The notes under the pieces were generated by a model. That model ran no database searches. It was not told where the DNA came from and saw only the letters and a program-made list of their open reading frames with translations. A stretch of 64,000 nucleotides of DNA, taken from assembly GCA_966250015.1 (NCBI GenBank), contig CBINFS010000001.1, positions 1-64,000 on the forward strand. The letters run 5' to 3'. Source of the stretch: CBINFS01 sp966250015. GTDB lineage: Bacteria; Bacteroidota; Rhodothermia; Rhodothermales; DASSAV01. The first letter of the stretch is position 1, and each line of letters starts with the position of its first letter. Below are positions 45,527 through 55,488 of the stretch, in pieces. The translations under genes were made by a program, and so were the position numbers.

Positions 45527-45549
45527 GCCAACTACCCCGACACCACCTC

Positions 45550-46776
45550 TCAGCGAATACCCGCTGCCAGCACCGTGGCGCGGGCGCCGAGCAGGTTGCG
45601 GGCGATCGGGTCGAGCGCGTCAATGGGTCCCACGAGGTGCAGCGTGCGGTGAGCGTGGGTGTACCGTTCGCCCGGCGCCAGCTCGAGGGCGGGCGAGCTC
45701 GTCTCCAGCTCGTAGAAACCACCCAGTGGCGGTGCACCCGGCTCGGTGGGTCCGTCGTTGTAGCTGTTGACGACGTCCCCGGAATAGGGTGACTGTTGGA
45801 TTTCCCACGAGCTGTTGACGTACCGCGCATTGCGGTCCGGTCCGTTGAACTGCACGATCGTCAGGAGCCCGAGCGATTCGGTATAGCTTCCGAGGTATGG
45901 ACGCGCATGGCGTGGGCCTACACCAATTTTGCTGCGGTAAAAGCCGTCACACTGGAACAGGACATATCCGTTTCGATGCTCAATCCGATCGGCCGGTATA
46001 CTGCCGAAATAATCGGTCTTGACGATTGATTCGCCCGCGCCCCCTTCAAACGGTACGGCGACGTACGTGGTGTCGAAAGGATTGAACTGGCCGAGAATCC
46101 AGATGCTCGGCAGGCCCGTTTCGGGAGTCCACTTCACGGCGCCGGCGTTTCTGACCTGGTTGACGGATTCGAATCCCACCCACTTGACGTTATCGGGGAT
46201 CAGAAAGCCGAAGTAGCGCCCGACGTCCGATTTGGAGAGCAGCCTGACCGTCCGCTCGACGCCCAGGTCGAATCGGGTGCCGCTGTAGTTGGTGAGCTGG
46301 AATGCCGTTTGAAAGGTGATGCTGGTGGAGGTTTGATCGGTAATCCTCCACTCGCCGCTGTTCAGCGCTGGAGGGACCTGCCAGTTGCTGAAAACGAACG
46401 GATTATCCGGAGGGAAATAGAAGCCGTACTGGCCGCCTTCGGGTCCGAGCCAGAAGCGATCCTCTCCGCCGTAGTTGTCGAACTGGGTGCCCGTCCGATT
46501 CTCCCGGATGAAGCTGTGGTTGATCCACCCCAGGCTTTCGCCGTCGACGTCGACGGCGCTGGTCATGACACGTCCCTGGTAGTTGGGGGTGACGGCGATA
46601 CGCCCGCCTTCCGGTGAGGTGAGCACGGTCACCGGCGTGTACTCCTGGAGGAAGGCGACCTCCTCTGCAAACGTCGGACCCTTCTTGGGCTGGGGAGGCG
46701 GCTCGACGGCTTCAACGACCGGACGGTTGCAACCAAACGCGAATAACAGGGCGAGTACTAATGAAAAACGAACCAT
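45550..46776 (-). CDS. Uncharacterised lipoprotein
   Basis: 408 residues with a lipoprotein signal peptide: MVRFSLVLALLFAFGC, lipidation expected at Cys16. The body is rich in Trp, Gly and Asn with many predicted beta strands (GRVMTSAVDVDGESLGWINH, GGEDRFWLGPEGGQYGFYF), suggesting a beta-sandwich like that of aldose-epimerase-type proteins; that comparison is only an impression. Similar proteins are known in Bacteroidota as domains of unknown function. It is convergent with glyS and follows mpl. Confidence 0.75.
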   Translation of the reverse strand: MVRFSLVLALLFAFGCNRPVVEAVEPPPQPKKGPTFAEEVAFLQEYTPVTVLTSPEGGRIAVTPNYQGRVMTSAVDVDGESLGWINHSFIRENRTGTQFDNYGGEDRFWLGPEGGQYGFYFPPDNPFVFSNWQVPPALNSGEWRITDQTSTSITFQTAFQLTNYSGTRFDLGVERTVRLLSKSDVGRYFGFLIPDNVKWVGFESVNQVRNAGAVKWTPETGLPSIWILGQFNPFDTTYVAVPFEGGAGESIVKTDYFGSIPADRIEHRNGYVLFQCDGFYRSKIGVGPRHARPYLGSYTESLGLLTIVQFNGPDRNARYVNSSWEIQQSPYSGDVVNSYNDGPTEPGAPPLGGFYELETSSPALELAPGERYTHAHRTLHLVGPIDALDPIARNLLGARATVLAAGIR

Positions 46777-46891
46777 ATCGTGTCAGAAACGGAATGTGGG
46801 TTCGGGAGGGCCAGGCAGTCACTTTTGTGCGTCAATTCCCTTCACGATAGCTTTTTCGATCCGTTGAAGCAAGTGCTAATTGCAAGGCAAT

Positions 46892-48379
46892 TCATGCACC
46901 TTCTTCGCGCCGGCGGAGCGCTTCGAGGAGCCGGTCGTGGAGGCCGTCGAAGCTGCCGTTGCTCATGACGAGCACGACGTCTCCCGGTGAGAGGTGATCG
47001 AGCAGGACCGGGAGCAGCTCGGACGCGTTCGGGAATCCCATTGCGGGTATCCCCCGAGCCTGGATGTTCCGGACCAGCACGTCCTTGTCGAGCAGGTTGT
47101 CCGCGGAGTCGTTGTGCCGGATGGGCGGCGCGCTGATGAAGGTGAGCGAGGCCTGGTCGAAGCTTTCCGAATAGGCCAGCTCGAAGATTTTGCGACGGCT
47201 CGAATTCGAGCGAGGCTCGAAGACGGCGACGAGCCGTCTGTCAGGCCAGCGCTCCTTGACTCCCCGGATGGTTTCGCGAACGGCGGTTGGATGGTGTGCG
47301 AAGTCGTCGAGGACGAGCACCCCCCACACCTCGCCGCGCACCTCCTGACGCCGTTTCATCCCCTTGAATGTTCGTAAACCTTCGGCGATGGCCTCGATGG
47401 GCACTCCTTCGGAAGCGGCAATCGTCGCCACGGCGAGTGCGTTGGCGAGGTTGTGCCGGCCGCTGAGGGGAAGAAAGACGTCGTCGAGCGAGTGTCCGTC
47501 CACATCGAGCGTAAAGGTCTGCCCTCCACTCACCGCACGGACGTGACGCGCCGTGACGTGGTCGTCTTCACCTTCCAGGCCGTAAAAGCGCACCTGCGCT
47601 TCGGTATAGTCGGCAAGCGCGCGTACTTCGGGGTCGTCGCTGCAGAGCGCCAGGACGTTGCCGGGCGGAACGCTGCTTGCGAAGTCTCGGAATGCCTCGC
47701 GGTAGTCGTCCATGTCCTCGTAAATGTCGGCGTGGTCGAACTCCATCGACGTGATGATTGCGCTCGACGGTTTGTAGTGCATGAACTTCGGCCGCTTGTC
47801 GAAGTAGGCGCTGTCGTACTCGTCGCCTTCGATGACGAAGTGCAACCCTTTGCCGACGTGATAGCTGACGTTGCCGTCGACCATGACGCCTCCGACGAGA
47901 AAGCTCGGGTCGAGGCCTGCGGACTGGAATACGTGGACGAGGAGGCCCGTGGTGGTTGTTTTACCGTGCGTCCCGGCCACTACGAGTGTACGTCGGTCGT
48001 TCAGGAAAAAGTGCGCGAGTGCCTCGGGAAGGGAGAGCTGGGGGAGGCGCTGCTCGCGTGCATACGCCGCCTCGGGATGGGTGGGCGTACACGAGTTGCC
48101 CACGATGACAAGGTCCGGCGCAGGGTTCAGATGCGCGGGATCGAACCCTTCGTGGAAGGGAATCCCCATCTCCCGGAGCCGGATGCTCATCGGCGGGTAC
48201 GCGGCCTGATCCGATCCGCGAACCCGATAACCCGCCTGCTGTAGCAACCCGGCGAGTGACCCCATGCCGGTCCCACAGATGCCGATCAGGTAAACGTCGC
48301 GGATGTCACCCGGCGCGGCGACGGGCGGACGGTCGAAGATTCGCAGGTGAGCATCCGGAAAATCGGTCAGTTTTTTCAT
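46892..48379 (-). CDS. mpl: UDP-MurNAc:tripeptide ligase Mpl (muropeptide recycling)
   Basis: Reattaches the recycled tripeptide L-Ala-D-Glu-mDAP to UDP-MurNAc. 495 residues: N-terminal LIGICGTGMGSLAGLLQQAG (about 31-50), ATP loop VVAGTHGKTTTTGLL (near 135), central block VIEGDEYDSAYFDKRPKFMHY (characteristic of Mpl against MurC), EFDHADIYEDMDDY, and the C-terminal domain with LDDFAHHPTAVRETI. It implies peptidoglycan recycling and meso-DAP, hence a diderm wall. A gap of 241 bp separates it from the end of the efflux operon. Confidence 0.93.
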   Translation of the reverse strand: MKKLTDFPDAHLRIFDRPPVAAPGDIRDVYLIGICGTGMGSLAGLLQQAGYRVRGSDQAAYPPMSIRLREMGIPFHEGFDPAHLNPAPDLVIVGNSCTPTHPEAAYAREQRLPQLSLPEALAHFFLNDRRTLVVAGTHGKTTTTGLLVHVFQSAGLDPSFLVGGVMVDGNVSYHVGKGLHFVIEGDEYDSAYFDKRPKFMHYKPSSAIITSMEFDHADIYEDMDDYREAFRDFASSVPPGNVLALCSDDPEVRALADYTEAQVRFYGLEGEDDHVTARHVRAVSGGQTFTLDVDGHSLDDVFLPLSGRHNLANALAVATIAASEGVPIEAIAEGLRTFKGMKRRQEVRGEVWGVLVLDDFAHHPTAVRETIRGVKERWPDRRLVAVFEPRSNSSRRKIFELAYSESFDQASLTFISAPPIRHNDSADNLLDKDVLVRNIQARGIPAMGFPNASELLPVLLDHLSPGDVVLVMSNGSFDGLHDRLLEALRRREEGA

Positions 48380-48548
48380 GAAGTGGGACCTTTAAACACA
48401 ACGTCCAGGAGTCTCGGACTGGGTGGACGAAATCAGGTGAAGTATACGCCAGCAATCGGCCGGATCAGGTGCGTAGAGACGGGCGCCGATCACTTCTGGT
48501 CGGAGGCTTATACCCCGATTAATCCAGCGGTTCCAAAGGTCCAAAAAG

Positions 48549-48591
48549 GGGCAGGCCCAACTCGCTTCGTTATGCGAGATTGGGCCTGCCC
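48549..48591 (-). terminator. Terminator of the efflux operon
   Basis: Very stable stem of 17 bp with one bulge: plus strand GGGCAGGCCCAACTCGC (48549-48565) and GCGAGATTGGGCCTGCCC (48574-48591), eight-base loop. Read on the minus strand it is followed by CTTTTTGG, giving a Rho-independent terminator for the RND gene. Confidence 0.9.
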
Positions 48592-48620
48592 GTGTATCTC
48601 ACGATCTGGTTGATCGGTCG

Positions 48621-51600
48621 TTATTCCCTTCTCAGCGGTTTTTCGGACGGCTCCGTATAGGCGCCATTCCCGGTTGTTTCGATCCGGCTTTCCTCTTCGC
48701 TGATCGGGCGGGTGGAGATCCCGTCGCCGCCGGCTTCTTCAGCTTCCCTGCGAAGCCGCCTCTTCTCCGGGGAGAAGAGCTCTGAAAGGTGTACCGACAC
48801 CGAATCGAACGACGAGTACATTACCGGCACGATCACCAGTGTCAGGAACGTGGCGAAGGTCAGCCCCGCGATAATGGCCGTTCCCATCGGACCCCAGAAC
48901 TGTGTCTGCTCGGATCCAAACTGGAAGTCCGGTTTGAACTCGGTCAGCAGGCCGACGAAATCGATGTTGATTCCGAAGGTCAGGGGGATGAGCCCGATGA
49001 CCGTTGTGAGGGCCGTCAGAAGGACCGGGCGAAGACGGGTTGCTCCCGATTCGATGATGGCCATCTGCTTTGACAGTCCCCGCTCCCGGAGCTGAATCGC
49101 GTAGTCGATCAGCACGATGTTGTTGTTCACCACGACTCCCGCAAGGCTGATGACGCCGATAAACGTGAACAGACCGAACGGAGTACGGGTGAGCATCAGC
49201 CCCAGCAGAACCCCGATCATGCTGAACCCGACCGCCACCATGATGATGAACGGTAAACTCACCGAGTTGAACTGCGCTACCATGATGAGGAAGATCAGCG
49301 TTACGCCAATCAGGAGCGCCGTCGTGAGAAAGCCGAAGCTTTCTTCCTGCTCCTCGTTCTCGCCGGTATAGGCCAGCGTGTAGCCGACCGGCAGGTTCTG
49401 TTCGTACTCGGCGAGATGGCCCTGGACCTGCTGGAGTATCGCCTGGCCATTATACCCGGGAGCGGCTTCACCGGTGACCGTAGCCACACGCTGAAGGTCG
49501 AGCCGTGTAATGGATCCCAGGCCACCCGTCACTTCGAAGTCTGCCACGGCGACGAGCGGGATTTGTTGATCTTCGTGGAAGATCGTCAGGTTACGCAGGC
49601 TTTCGAGGTTCTGCCTGTCGACTTCGGCGAGCCGAACCGTGATGTCGTACTCGTCCTCCCCCGTGCGGAATTTGCCCGCTTCGGCGCCGTTGATGGCCGA
49701 CCGAATGGTGGAGGCGACCTGCATCGTGTTCAGACCGAACCGGGCCGCACGTTCACGGTCGATGTGGATCTGGAACTCGGGCCGCCCTGTGTTCAGGTTG
49801 TTCCCGACGTCGACGAGGCCAGGGATCGTGCCCGATTCCGACGCTTGCTGAAGCATCTGCGTCACTTCATTGGTGATCCGGACGATCTCGTTGAAGTCTT
49901 CACCGGAGATCTCGATGTTGACGGGCGCGCTCGTGGGTGGGCCCATCTCGTCCTGAGCGAACTCGAGGTCGATGCCCGGCAAGCCTTGAAGCTGCGACCG
50001 GAGCCTTGCCAGGGTCGCGGAGCTGCGCTCGGCCCGGTCCTTGTAGTCGACGAAGTTCAACGTGAAACGTGACCGCTCGGGACCGGCTGCCCCTCCTCCG
50101 AAGAACATGTCGCCGCCTACGCCGACGTTCACGAGCATGTTTTTCATACTCGCTTCGGCAGCGGAATTGTTATTCATCAGCTCGTCGATGCGCTCCTGAA
50201 TGGTTTCCGCTGCGCGGTTGCTGGTCTCGATGTTCGTACCCAGCGGAGCTTCCGCCGTGATCAGAACCATACTCGGGTCGGTCTCCGGGAAGAACTCGAC
50301 TCCAGTCGGTGCGATCACGAACATCATAACGATCGATACCAGAAATCCGAGCGATCCTGTGAGCAGGCGTGCTCGATTGTCGGTCAGGATCAGTTGTTTC
50401 CGGCGGTTAAACAGCATCCCGAGTAAACCAATGACCACAATGGCAACGGGCAGGAGCATCAGCTCGATGATGGTCACGATCGCCACTTCACGCGGGCTCA
50501 GGTACATGATGCCCAGGATCGCAAGCATGACGGCGCCAAAGATGAGCCCTGCCTTTACACTCTTCTTGCCCCCAAGGAAGACGCTCTCGATGGTGTGAAC
50601 CAAGATCCCGATGATGCCCACGAGAGCAAGAATCCCACCCGGAACGAGCAGAACCATTCCTGCCGCACTACCCGCGAGCGAAGAGATGACGCCACCCAGA
50701 ATGAGCAATACGACGCCACCCGTAAGGGTGCCCAGGGCGAACGTGTTGCGGAGCATCGCCCGCTTTACCGTATAGTCGCGCTGGAGCATCCACCTCAGGA
50801 AGGTCCGGTAGTTGTTGACGATGTTCGGGAGCCCCTGCTCGACGAATCGGTCGCCAATCGGCTTAAATACTCTCGTATGCAGGAGGTACAACACCGGAGT
50901 TGCGACCAGAATCACCACAAAGGTTTTCCAGTTCGCGAAGGCAAGTACGAGGCCAAATACCAGGATCACCGCAGCGCTCGCGTATTTGGCGGCACGCGAC
51001 ATCGGCTTACGCTCCTCGCTGTCGAGCCGGACGAAGATCCCCGTTATGACCGGGTTGATGACCAGCGCGACGAAGAGAGAACACGTCAGCGTGATAATCA
51101 GCGTGAGCGGAAGGAAGCTCATGAACTCGCCGATAATCCCCGGCCAGAACAACATCGGGACGAATGCCGCCACCGTTGTTGCCGTTGAAGCTACCACTGG
51201 ACCGCCCACCTCTCCCGTACCGAGGCGCGCTGCCTCAAAACGCGAATACCCTTCTTCTCGATATCGGTAGATGTTCTCCACGATCACGATCGCGTTGTCG
51301 ACGAGCATGCCGAGCGCGATGATGAGCGAGAAGAGGATGATGAAATTCAGCGTGTACCCGAGCGTCTGGAATACGATGAAGGAGACAAACATCGACAGCG
51401 GGATCGCGATGCCCACCAGGAGCGAGTTTCGGACGCCCAGGAAGAACAGCAGCACCGCCACCACGAAGATGAGGCCGCTGATGATGTTGTTCTCCAGGTC
51501 CACGACCATCTGCCGGACGAATACACTCTGGTCGCCCGTGATCACGGTGCGGGTGCCGGCCGGAAGCGGAAACTCTTCGATTTTTTTCTGGACGGCATCG

Positions 51601-52541
51601 GCCGCTTCGATGATGTTTTCGCCGGGACGTTTCTTCACGTTGAGGCTGATCACCTGCAACGTTTCGATCTCTTCGTCTGGAAGCCGGACGATCTCCCCCT
51701 CTTCATCCTCAACGCGAATGACCTTCAGGCGTGCGTAGGAGGTACGGTCCTTGAATCCGAACACGACGTCGGCTACGTCACGGATGTAAATGGGATTACC
51801 GTTCGGCGCCTTGATGACCAGGTTCTCGATTTCGGCCGGATCCGTAAACTCTCCAGACACACGGACGAGATAGTTCAGCCGGTCCACGTCGATGGAGCCG
51901 CCGGGGATGTTGGTATTTTCTTGCTGGACGGTTGCGACGATGTCGCTGAACGTGAGGTTGTAGGCCTGAAGGGCGTTCAGGTCCACGTTGACCTGTACCT
52001 CTCGTTCGAGGCCGCCAACGACGTCCACCTCGAGGATCGAGGGTATGGTTTCGATTTCTTCCTCCAGGTCCTCGGCGACTTCCTTGAGGCGGGCAACCGA
52101 GTAGTTAGCTGCGAGGTTGACCGTCATGATCGGAAACTCCTGGATGTCGATCTCACTGACGATCGGCTCCTCGACGTCGCTCGGAAGCTCCGCCTTGGCA
52201 ACGTCCACCTTGTCCCGGACCTTCTGGAAGGCGTCGTCCATCGAGATGTCTGGACTGAACTCGATAATGACCGTAGAAACGCCTTCCGTAGAGGTCGAAC
52301 GGATCTCGGTGATGCCGTTTACGCTCTGGACTTCACGTTCGATCGGCTGAGTGATGAGCGACTCGATGTCGTCCGGACTGGCGCCCGGATAGATCGTCGT
52401 CACCACGATGTTCGGAATCTCGATGGAGGGAGAAGACTCCTTCGGGATAGTAATGTAGCTTATCAGCCCGCCCAGGCTCAGCATGACGGTCAAGACGACC
52501 ACACTGGTGCGGTACTTAATAGAAAGATTGGTAATTCTCAT
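48621..52541 (-). CDS. RND-family efflux permease, enlarged
   Basis: Inner-membrane proton-driven pump. 1306 residues, longer than AcrB (about 1050). The N-terminus MRITNLSIKYRTSVVVL, the porter region and the membrane blocks (LIIALGMLVDNAIVIVENIYRYREEG, VGGPVVASTATTVAAFVPM) are typical of the HAE/AcrB group. About 200 extra residues with six or seven additional hydrophobic segments lie between the first membrane bundle and the second periplasmic loop (residues about 510-740). Last gene of the run tetR-tolC-hlyD-RND; a strong terminator follows. Substrate unknown. Confidence 0.92.
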   Translation of the reverse strand: MRITNLSIKYRTSVVVLTVMLSLGGLISYITIPKESSPSIEIPNIVVTTIYPGASPDDIESLITQPIEREVQSVNGITEIRSTSTEGVSTVIIEFSPDISMDDAFQKVRDKVDVAKAELPSDVEEPIVSEIDIQEFPIMTVNLAANYSVARLKEVAEDLEEEIETIPSILEVDVVGGLEREVQVNVDLNALQAYNLTFSDIVATVQQENTNIPGGSIDVDRLNYLVRVSGEFTDPAEIENLVIKAPNGNPIYIRDVADVVFGFKDRTSYARLKVIRVEDEEGEIVRLPDEEIETLQVISLNVKKRPGENIIEAADAVQKKIEEFPLPAGTRTVITGDQSVFVRQMVVDLENNIISGLIFVVAVLLFFLGVRNSLLVGIAIPLSMFVSFIVFQTLGYTLNFIILFSLIIALGMLVDNAIVIVENIYRYREEGYSRFEAARLGTGEVGGPVVASTATTVAAFVPMLFWPGIIGEFMSFLPLTLIITLTCSLFVALVINPVITGIFVRLDSEERKPMSRAAKYASAAVILVFGLVLAFANWKTFVVILVATPVLYLLHTRVFKPIGDRFVEQGLPNIVNNYRTFLRWMLQRDYTVKRAMLRNTFALGTLTGGVVLLILGGVISSLAGSAAGMVLLVPGGILALVGIIGILVHTIESVFLGGKKSVKAGLIFGAVMLAILGIMYLSPREVAIVTIIELMLLPVAIVVIGLLGMLFNRRKQLILTDNRARLLTGSLGFLVSIVMMFVIAPTGVEFFPETDPSMVLITAEAPLGTNIETSNRAAETIQERIDELMNNNSAAEASMKNMLVNVGVGGDMFFGGGAAGPERSRFTLNFVDYKDRAERSSATLARLRSQLQGLPGIDLEFAQDEMGPPTSAPVNIEISGEDFNEIVRITNEVTQMLQQASESGTIPGLVDVGNNLNTGRPEFQIHIDRERAARFGLNTMQVASTIRSAINGAEAGKFRTGEDEYDITVRLAEVDRQNLESLRNLTIFHEDQQIPLVAVADFEVTGGLGSITRLDLQRVATVTGEAAPGYNGQAILQQVQGHLAEYEQNLPVGYTLAYTGENEEQEESFGFLTTALLIGVTLIFLIMVAQFNSVSLPFIIMVAVGFSMIGVLLGLMLTRTPFGLFTFIGVISLAGVVVNNNIVLIDYAIQLRERGLSKQMAIIESGATRLRPVLLTALTTVIGLIPLTFGINIDFVGLLTEFKPDFQFGSEQTQFWGPMGTAIIAGLTFATFLTLVIVPVMYSSFDSVSVHLSELFSPEKRRLRREAEEAGGDGISTRPISEEESRIETTGNGAYTEPSEKPLRRE

Positions 52542-52613
52542 AATATCGTCCCTGAATCAGGGTTCGTGTGCGCCGCAAGCGGCAAGAATACGCCTGTTCC
52601 GGTTTTCCGGCAT

Positions 52614-53789
52614 TTACCGGGAAGCGAGGGGTTCATTCTCGAGAGAGGGCGCCCGGCCTTCATACTGCCGGGACACCTGAACCTCGTCTCCCTGGGTAAG
52701 GTTATTCTGGCCGACGATCACGACTTCATCGCCGGATTCGACGCCGGAAATGAGCACCACGTTGCCGCCGTAGCTCGATCCGGTCACGACGTTGCGCCGT
52801 GTAGCTACGGCTTTGTCACCTCTTCTCTCGACGACGTACACGCCCATGCCGTTTTCGTCTCTCATCACGGTGGCGCGAGGGACGACCAGCACGTTTTCGA
52901 GCTTCTCACGGGTTACGAATAGCCGGGCAACCATCTGTGGCTTCAGGGTGCGGTCGGGGTTTTCCATTTCCACTTCGATCGGGAACGTGCGATTGCTTGG
53001 ATTTACCGCGCTCCCCACGAAGGAAACCCGGCCGGGACGGCGGTCACCAGCATAGGCCTGGAAGGACACCTCCACAGGGGTGCCCAGCTCGATGTCGCGT
53101 GCGTAGCGCTCCGGGACGCCGGCCGTGATTTTGACGCGGCTCGTGTTCACGACCCGCACGATGGGAGTACCCGGCATGACCTGCTCACCGCGCTCGACGA
53201 ACCGTTCCTCGACCATTCCGGCAAAGGGAGTCGTCACGCGGGTATTGGCAAGCTGCTCACGAGCCTGAACCTGAGCGGCCTTTGCCTGGCTCAGCTGTGC
53301 CTTGGCCTGGTTGAACTGCGCACGTACATTCTCGAACTCGATTGCACTGATGATCGAATCCCGGTAGAGCGGCTCCTGGCGTTTGTAGCTGTCCTCGGCA
53401 AGGTCATACTGCGCCTGCGCCGCTTCGACCATAGCTTCGGCCTGTTCGACCGCCGCCTGCGCGATGGACGGGTCGAGCTGCGCCACCACCTGGCCTGCGC
53501 GAACGTACTCGCCCAGCTCGGCCAGGGCAATCACCGAACCCGCCGCCTGTGCGGACAAGGTAGCGTCGTCGGAAGCCTTGACGGACCCGGTTAGCTCGAT
53601 CACGTCTTGAAACTCAACCGGTTCGAGTATGAGCGTCTCGACCTGAATTCTTCTTTCCGGCGCTCCCTCATTCACGGCATTCTGCCCACTGGCACCGTCA
53701 GCGCCGTTACAACCAGACAACATTCCTCCCAAAGCGAAAAGTCCGGCTGCGAAGAGGGTCGAGAATGTATTTCTAAACTGAATAGTCAT
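52614..53789 (-). CDS. RND efflux periplasmic adaptor (membrane fusion protein)
   Basis: 391 residues from the ATG at 53789, chosen because a lipoprotein signal follows (FAAGLFALGGMLSGC, Cys near 25). The order is typical: barrel-sandwich hybrid halves (VIALAELGEYVRAGQVVAQLD and TPFAGMVEERFVERGEQV), alpha-hairpin (about 100-170, rich in Ala/Gln/Glu), beta-barrel and a membrane-proximal C-terminal domain. It joins the RND pump to the TolC-like channel. Gap to the RND gene 72 bp, to tolC 55 bp. Confidence 0.93.
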   Translation of the reverse strand: MTIQFRNTFSTLFAAGLFALGGMLSGCNGADGASGQNAVNEGAPERRIQVETLILEPVEFQDVIELTGSVKASDDATLSAQAAGSVIALAELGEYVRAGQVVAQLDPSIAQAAVEQAEAMVEAAQAQYDLAEDSYKRQEPLYRDSIISAIEFENVRAQFNQAKAQLSQAKAAQVQAREQLANTRVTTPFAGMVEERFVERGEQVMPGTPIVRVVNTSRVKITAGVPERYARDIELGTPVEVSFQAYAGDRRPGRVSFVGSAVNPSNRTFPIEVEMENPDRTLKPQMVARLFVTREKLENVLVVPRATVMRDENGMGVYVVERRGDKAVATRRNVVTGSSYGGNVVLISGVESGDEVVIVGQNNLTQGDEVQVSRQYEGRAPSLENEPLASR

Positions 53790-53844
53790 CGTCGTTTCTA
53801 TTTGGGTGGAGGTGGGATGCTGGTGTGACATCCGGACTGTATCG

Positions 53845-55488
53845 TTAGTTACTGGTTAGCTGGAAGTCGCGGGGATCGGCAGCCGGGATTCCCACAGCCG
53901 TTTCGAAGGCACTCCGTGCAACGAGGTAGTCGTAAACGGCCTGCAGGTAGTTGAGCCGGCTCAAGTCGAGCTGTTCCGATGCCTCACGTTCTTCCAGGGG
54001 CGTGGCGACTCCCTCCCTCAGGCGAGCCTGTGCATACGTGTAGTTGAGCTCGGCTCGATCGACGTTTTGCTCCTGGCTCGAGATGCGTTGCTGAGCCGTA
54101 CGCAGATCGCGCAGGGCGCGCTCGACTTCGAGCCGTACGGCTTGCAGGCTCTGCTCGTAGTCTACCTCGGCTTTTTCGATGGCAATCTGCCGCTGCTGAA
54201 CCTGAGCCGACGTCTGGAAACCGTTGAAGATGTTCCAGGTCACCCGAAAACCCGCGCTGACGGAGGGATTCCAGTATGATCTGCTGAAGAAGCCGTTCTC
54301 GACCTGGCTAAAGGAGAACGGGTCGTCAGGATCCGTAAGGACCCGCGTCCGATTGTCAGGTACGTTGCCGATGTAGTTCATGTTGGCAAACGCGCTCACC
54401 GTGGGATAAAACTGCGAGCGTGAAATGTTGCGGTCGATTCGCCGTAGGTCGATGGCGAGGCGGAGCTGTTCGAGGTCGGGCCTGTTGCGCAGCGCCAGCT
54501 GTACGGCGTCGTCGGCAGAGACCGGCTGGTAGAGGGCTTTGGCGTCCACTTCCAGGTCGCCCCGAAGGCGAAGCGGTTGCTCGACGGGCACACCGAGGAT
54601 GAGCTTCAGGTTGTCCAGCGCCAGGGCGCTCTGGTCCTGAAGCTGGACGAGCTGGGTCTCGAGGTTGGCGACCTCGACTTCAGCGCTGAGGCGCACGAAC
54701 TTGGGCGCCACCCCCTGGGTGACCTGTTTGCTCACTTCGGCAAGGGTTTGCTGCGTCCGCTCGACGCTCTGCCGGGATACCTCAACCTGCTCCTGGGCGA
54801 GCAGGGCCTGGTAAAATGCCCGCTTCACCTCGTCGATCAATAGCTGTTGTTGCCGATCGAGAGCCAGCCTGTTTATTTCCTTGAGGGTTTTTGCACCGGC
54901 AATGGCAGCGAAGGCGGAGCCGTTAAATAGGGTTTGTTCGACGCTGATTCCGTTCATGAACTGATTCGGTACGGCAAACGGGTTGTCGCCGGTGGTGAGC
55001 CTGATGCCGGCACGCTCCATTCCTTCCAACCGGCGGTCATTGAACTCTCCGAATGATATCGGCTCGGTGGAGGGATCGGTGTCCGTCCGGGCTTGCTCGT
55101 TGTACGCGAGCCAGTCGATGAAGCCGAACGACATAAACAGGCTTCCCGCTTCACTACCGGAGAACGGGTTCGCACTCTTGATATTTCGCGTATAGCTCGA
55201 GCTTGCACTCACCTGAGGCAAAACGGAGCTCCACGCCTCACGGACCTGCGCATTCGCGTTCTCGACGTCCAGCTTCGTACTCCGAAGGGCGTAATTCCCG
55301 ACAAGTGCGATCTGGATGGCTTCGTCGAGGGTAAGCGTGACGACCTGATCCGTGTTGCCGGATCGCGGTGTCAGGATTTCCTGCCCATTAGCCAGGCGAG
55401 GTTGGAGAATCGAAGCGGCTGCAACTATCAGGAGAAGAATCAGATTCGTATTCCTTCGTCTATCAACCATACAAATCATTTTATTCAT
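53845..55488 (-). CDS. TolC-family outer-membrane channel
   Basis: 547 residues from the ATG at 55488, which overlaps the tetR stop as ATGA; this decides the start against the long upstream extension. Signal peptide about residues 14-36 (LILLLIVAAASILQPRLANG). Two outer-membrane efflux protein repeats follow (TLDEAIQIALVGNYALRSTKLD and DDAVQLALRNRPDLEQLRLAI), each with long helices and a strand pair. It provides the exit duct of the pump. Confidence 0.93.
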   Translation of the reverse strand: MNKMICMVDRRRNTNLILLLIVAAASILQPRLANGQEILTPRSGNTDQVVTLTLDEAIQIALVGNYALRSTKLDVENANAQVREAWSSVLPQVSASSSYTRNIKSANPFSGSEAGSLFMSFGFIDWLAYNEQARTDTDPSTEPISFGEFNDRRLEGMERAGIRLTTGDNPFAVPNQFMNGISVEQTLFNGSAFAAIAGAKTLKEINRLALDRQQQLLIDEVKRAFYQALLAQEQVEVSRQSVERTQQTLAEVSKQVTQGVAPKFVRLSAEVEVANLETQLVQLQDQSALALDNLKLILGVPVEQPLRLRGDLEVDAKALYQPVSADDAVQLALRNRPDLEQLRLAIDLRRIDRNISRSQFYPTVSAFANMNYIGNVPDNRTRVLTDPDDPFSFSQVENGFFSRSYWNPSVSAGFRVTWNIFNGFQTSAQVQQRQIAIEKAEVDYEQSLQAVRLEVERALRDLRTAQQRISSQEQNVDRAELNYTYAQARLREGVATPLEEREASEQLDLSRLNYLQAVYDYLVARSAFETAVGIPAADPRDFQLTSN

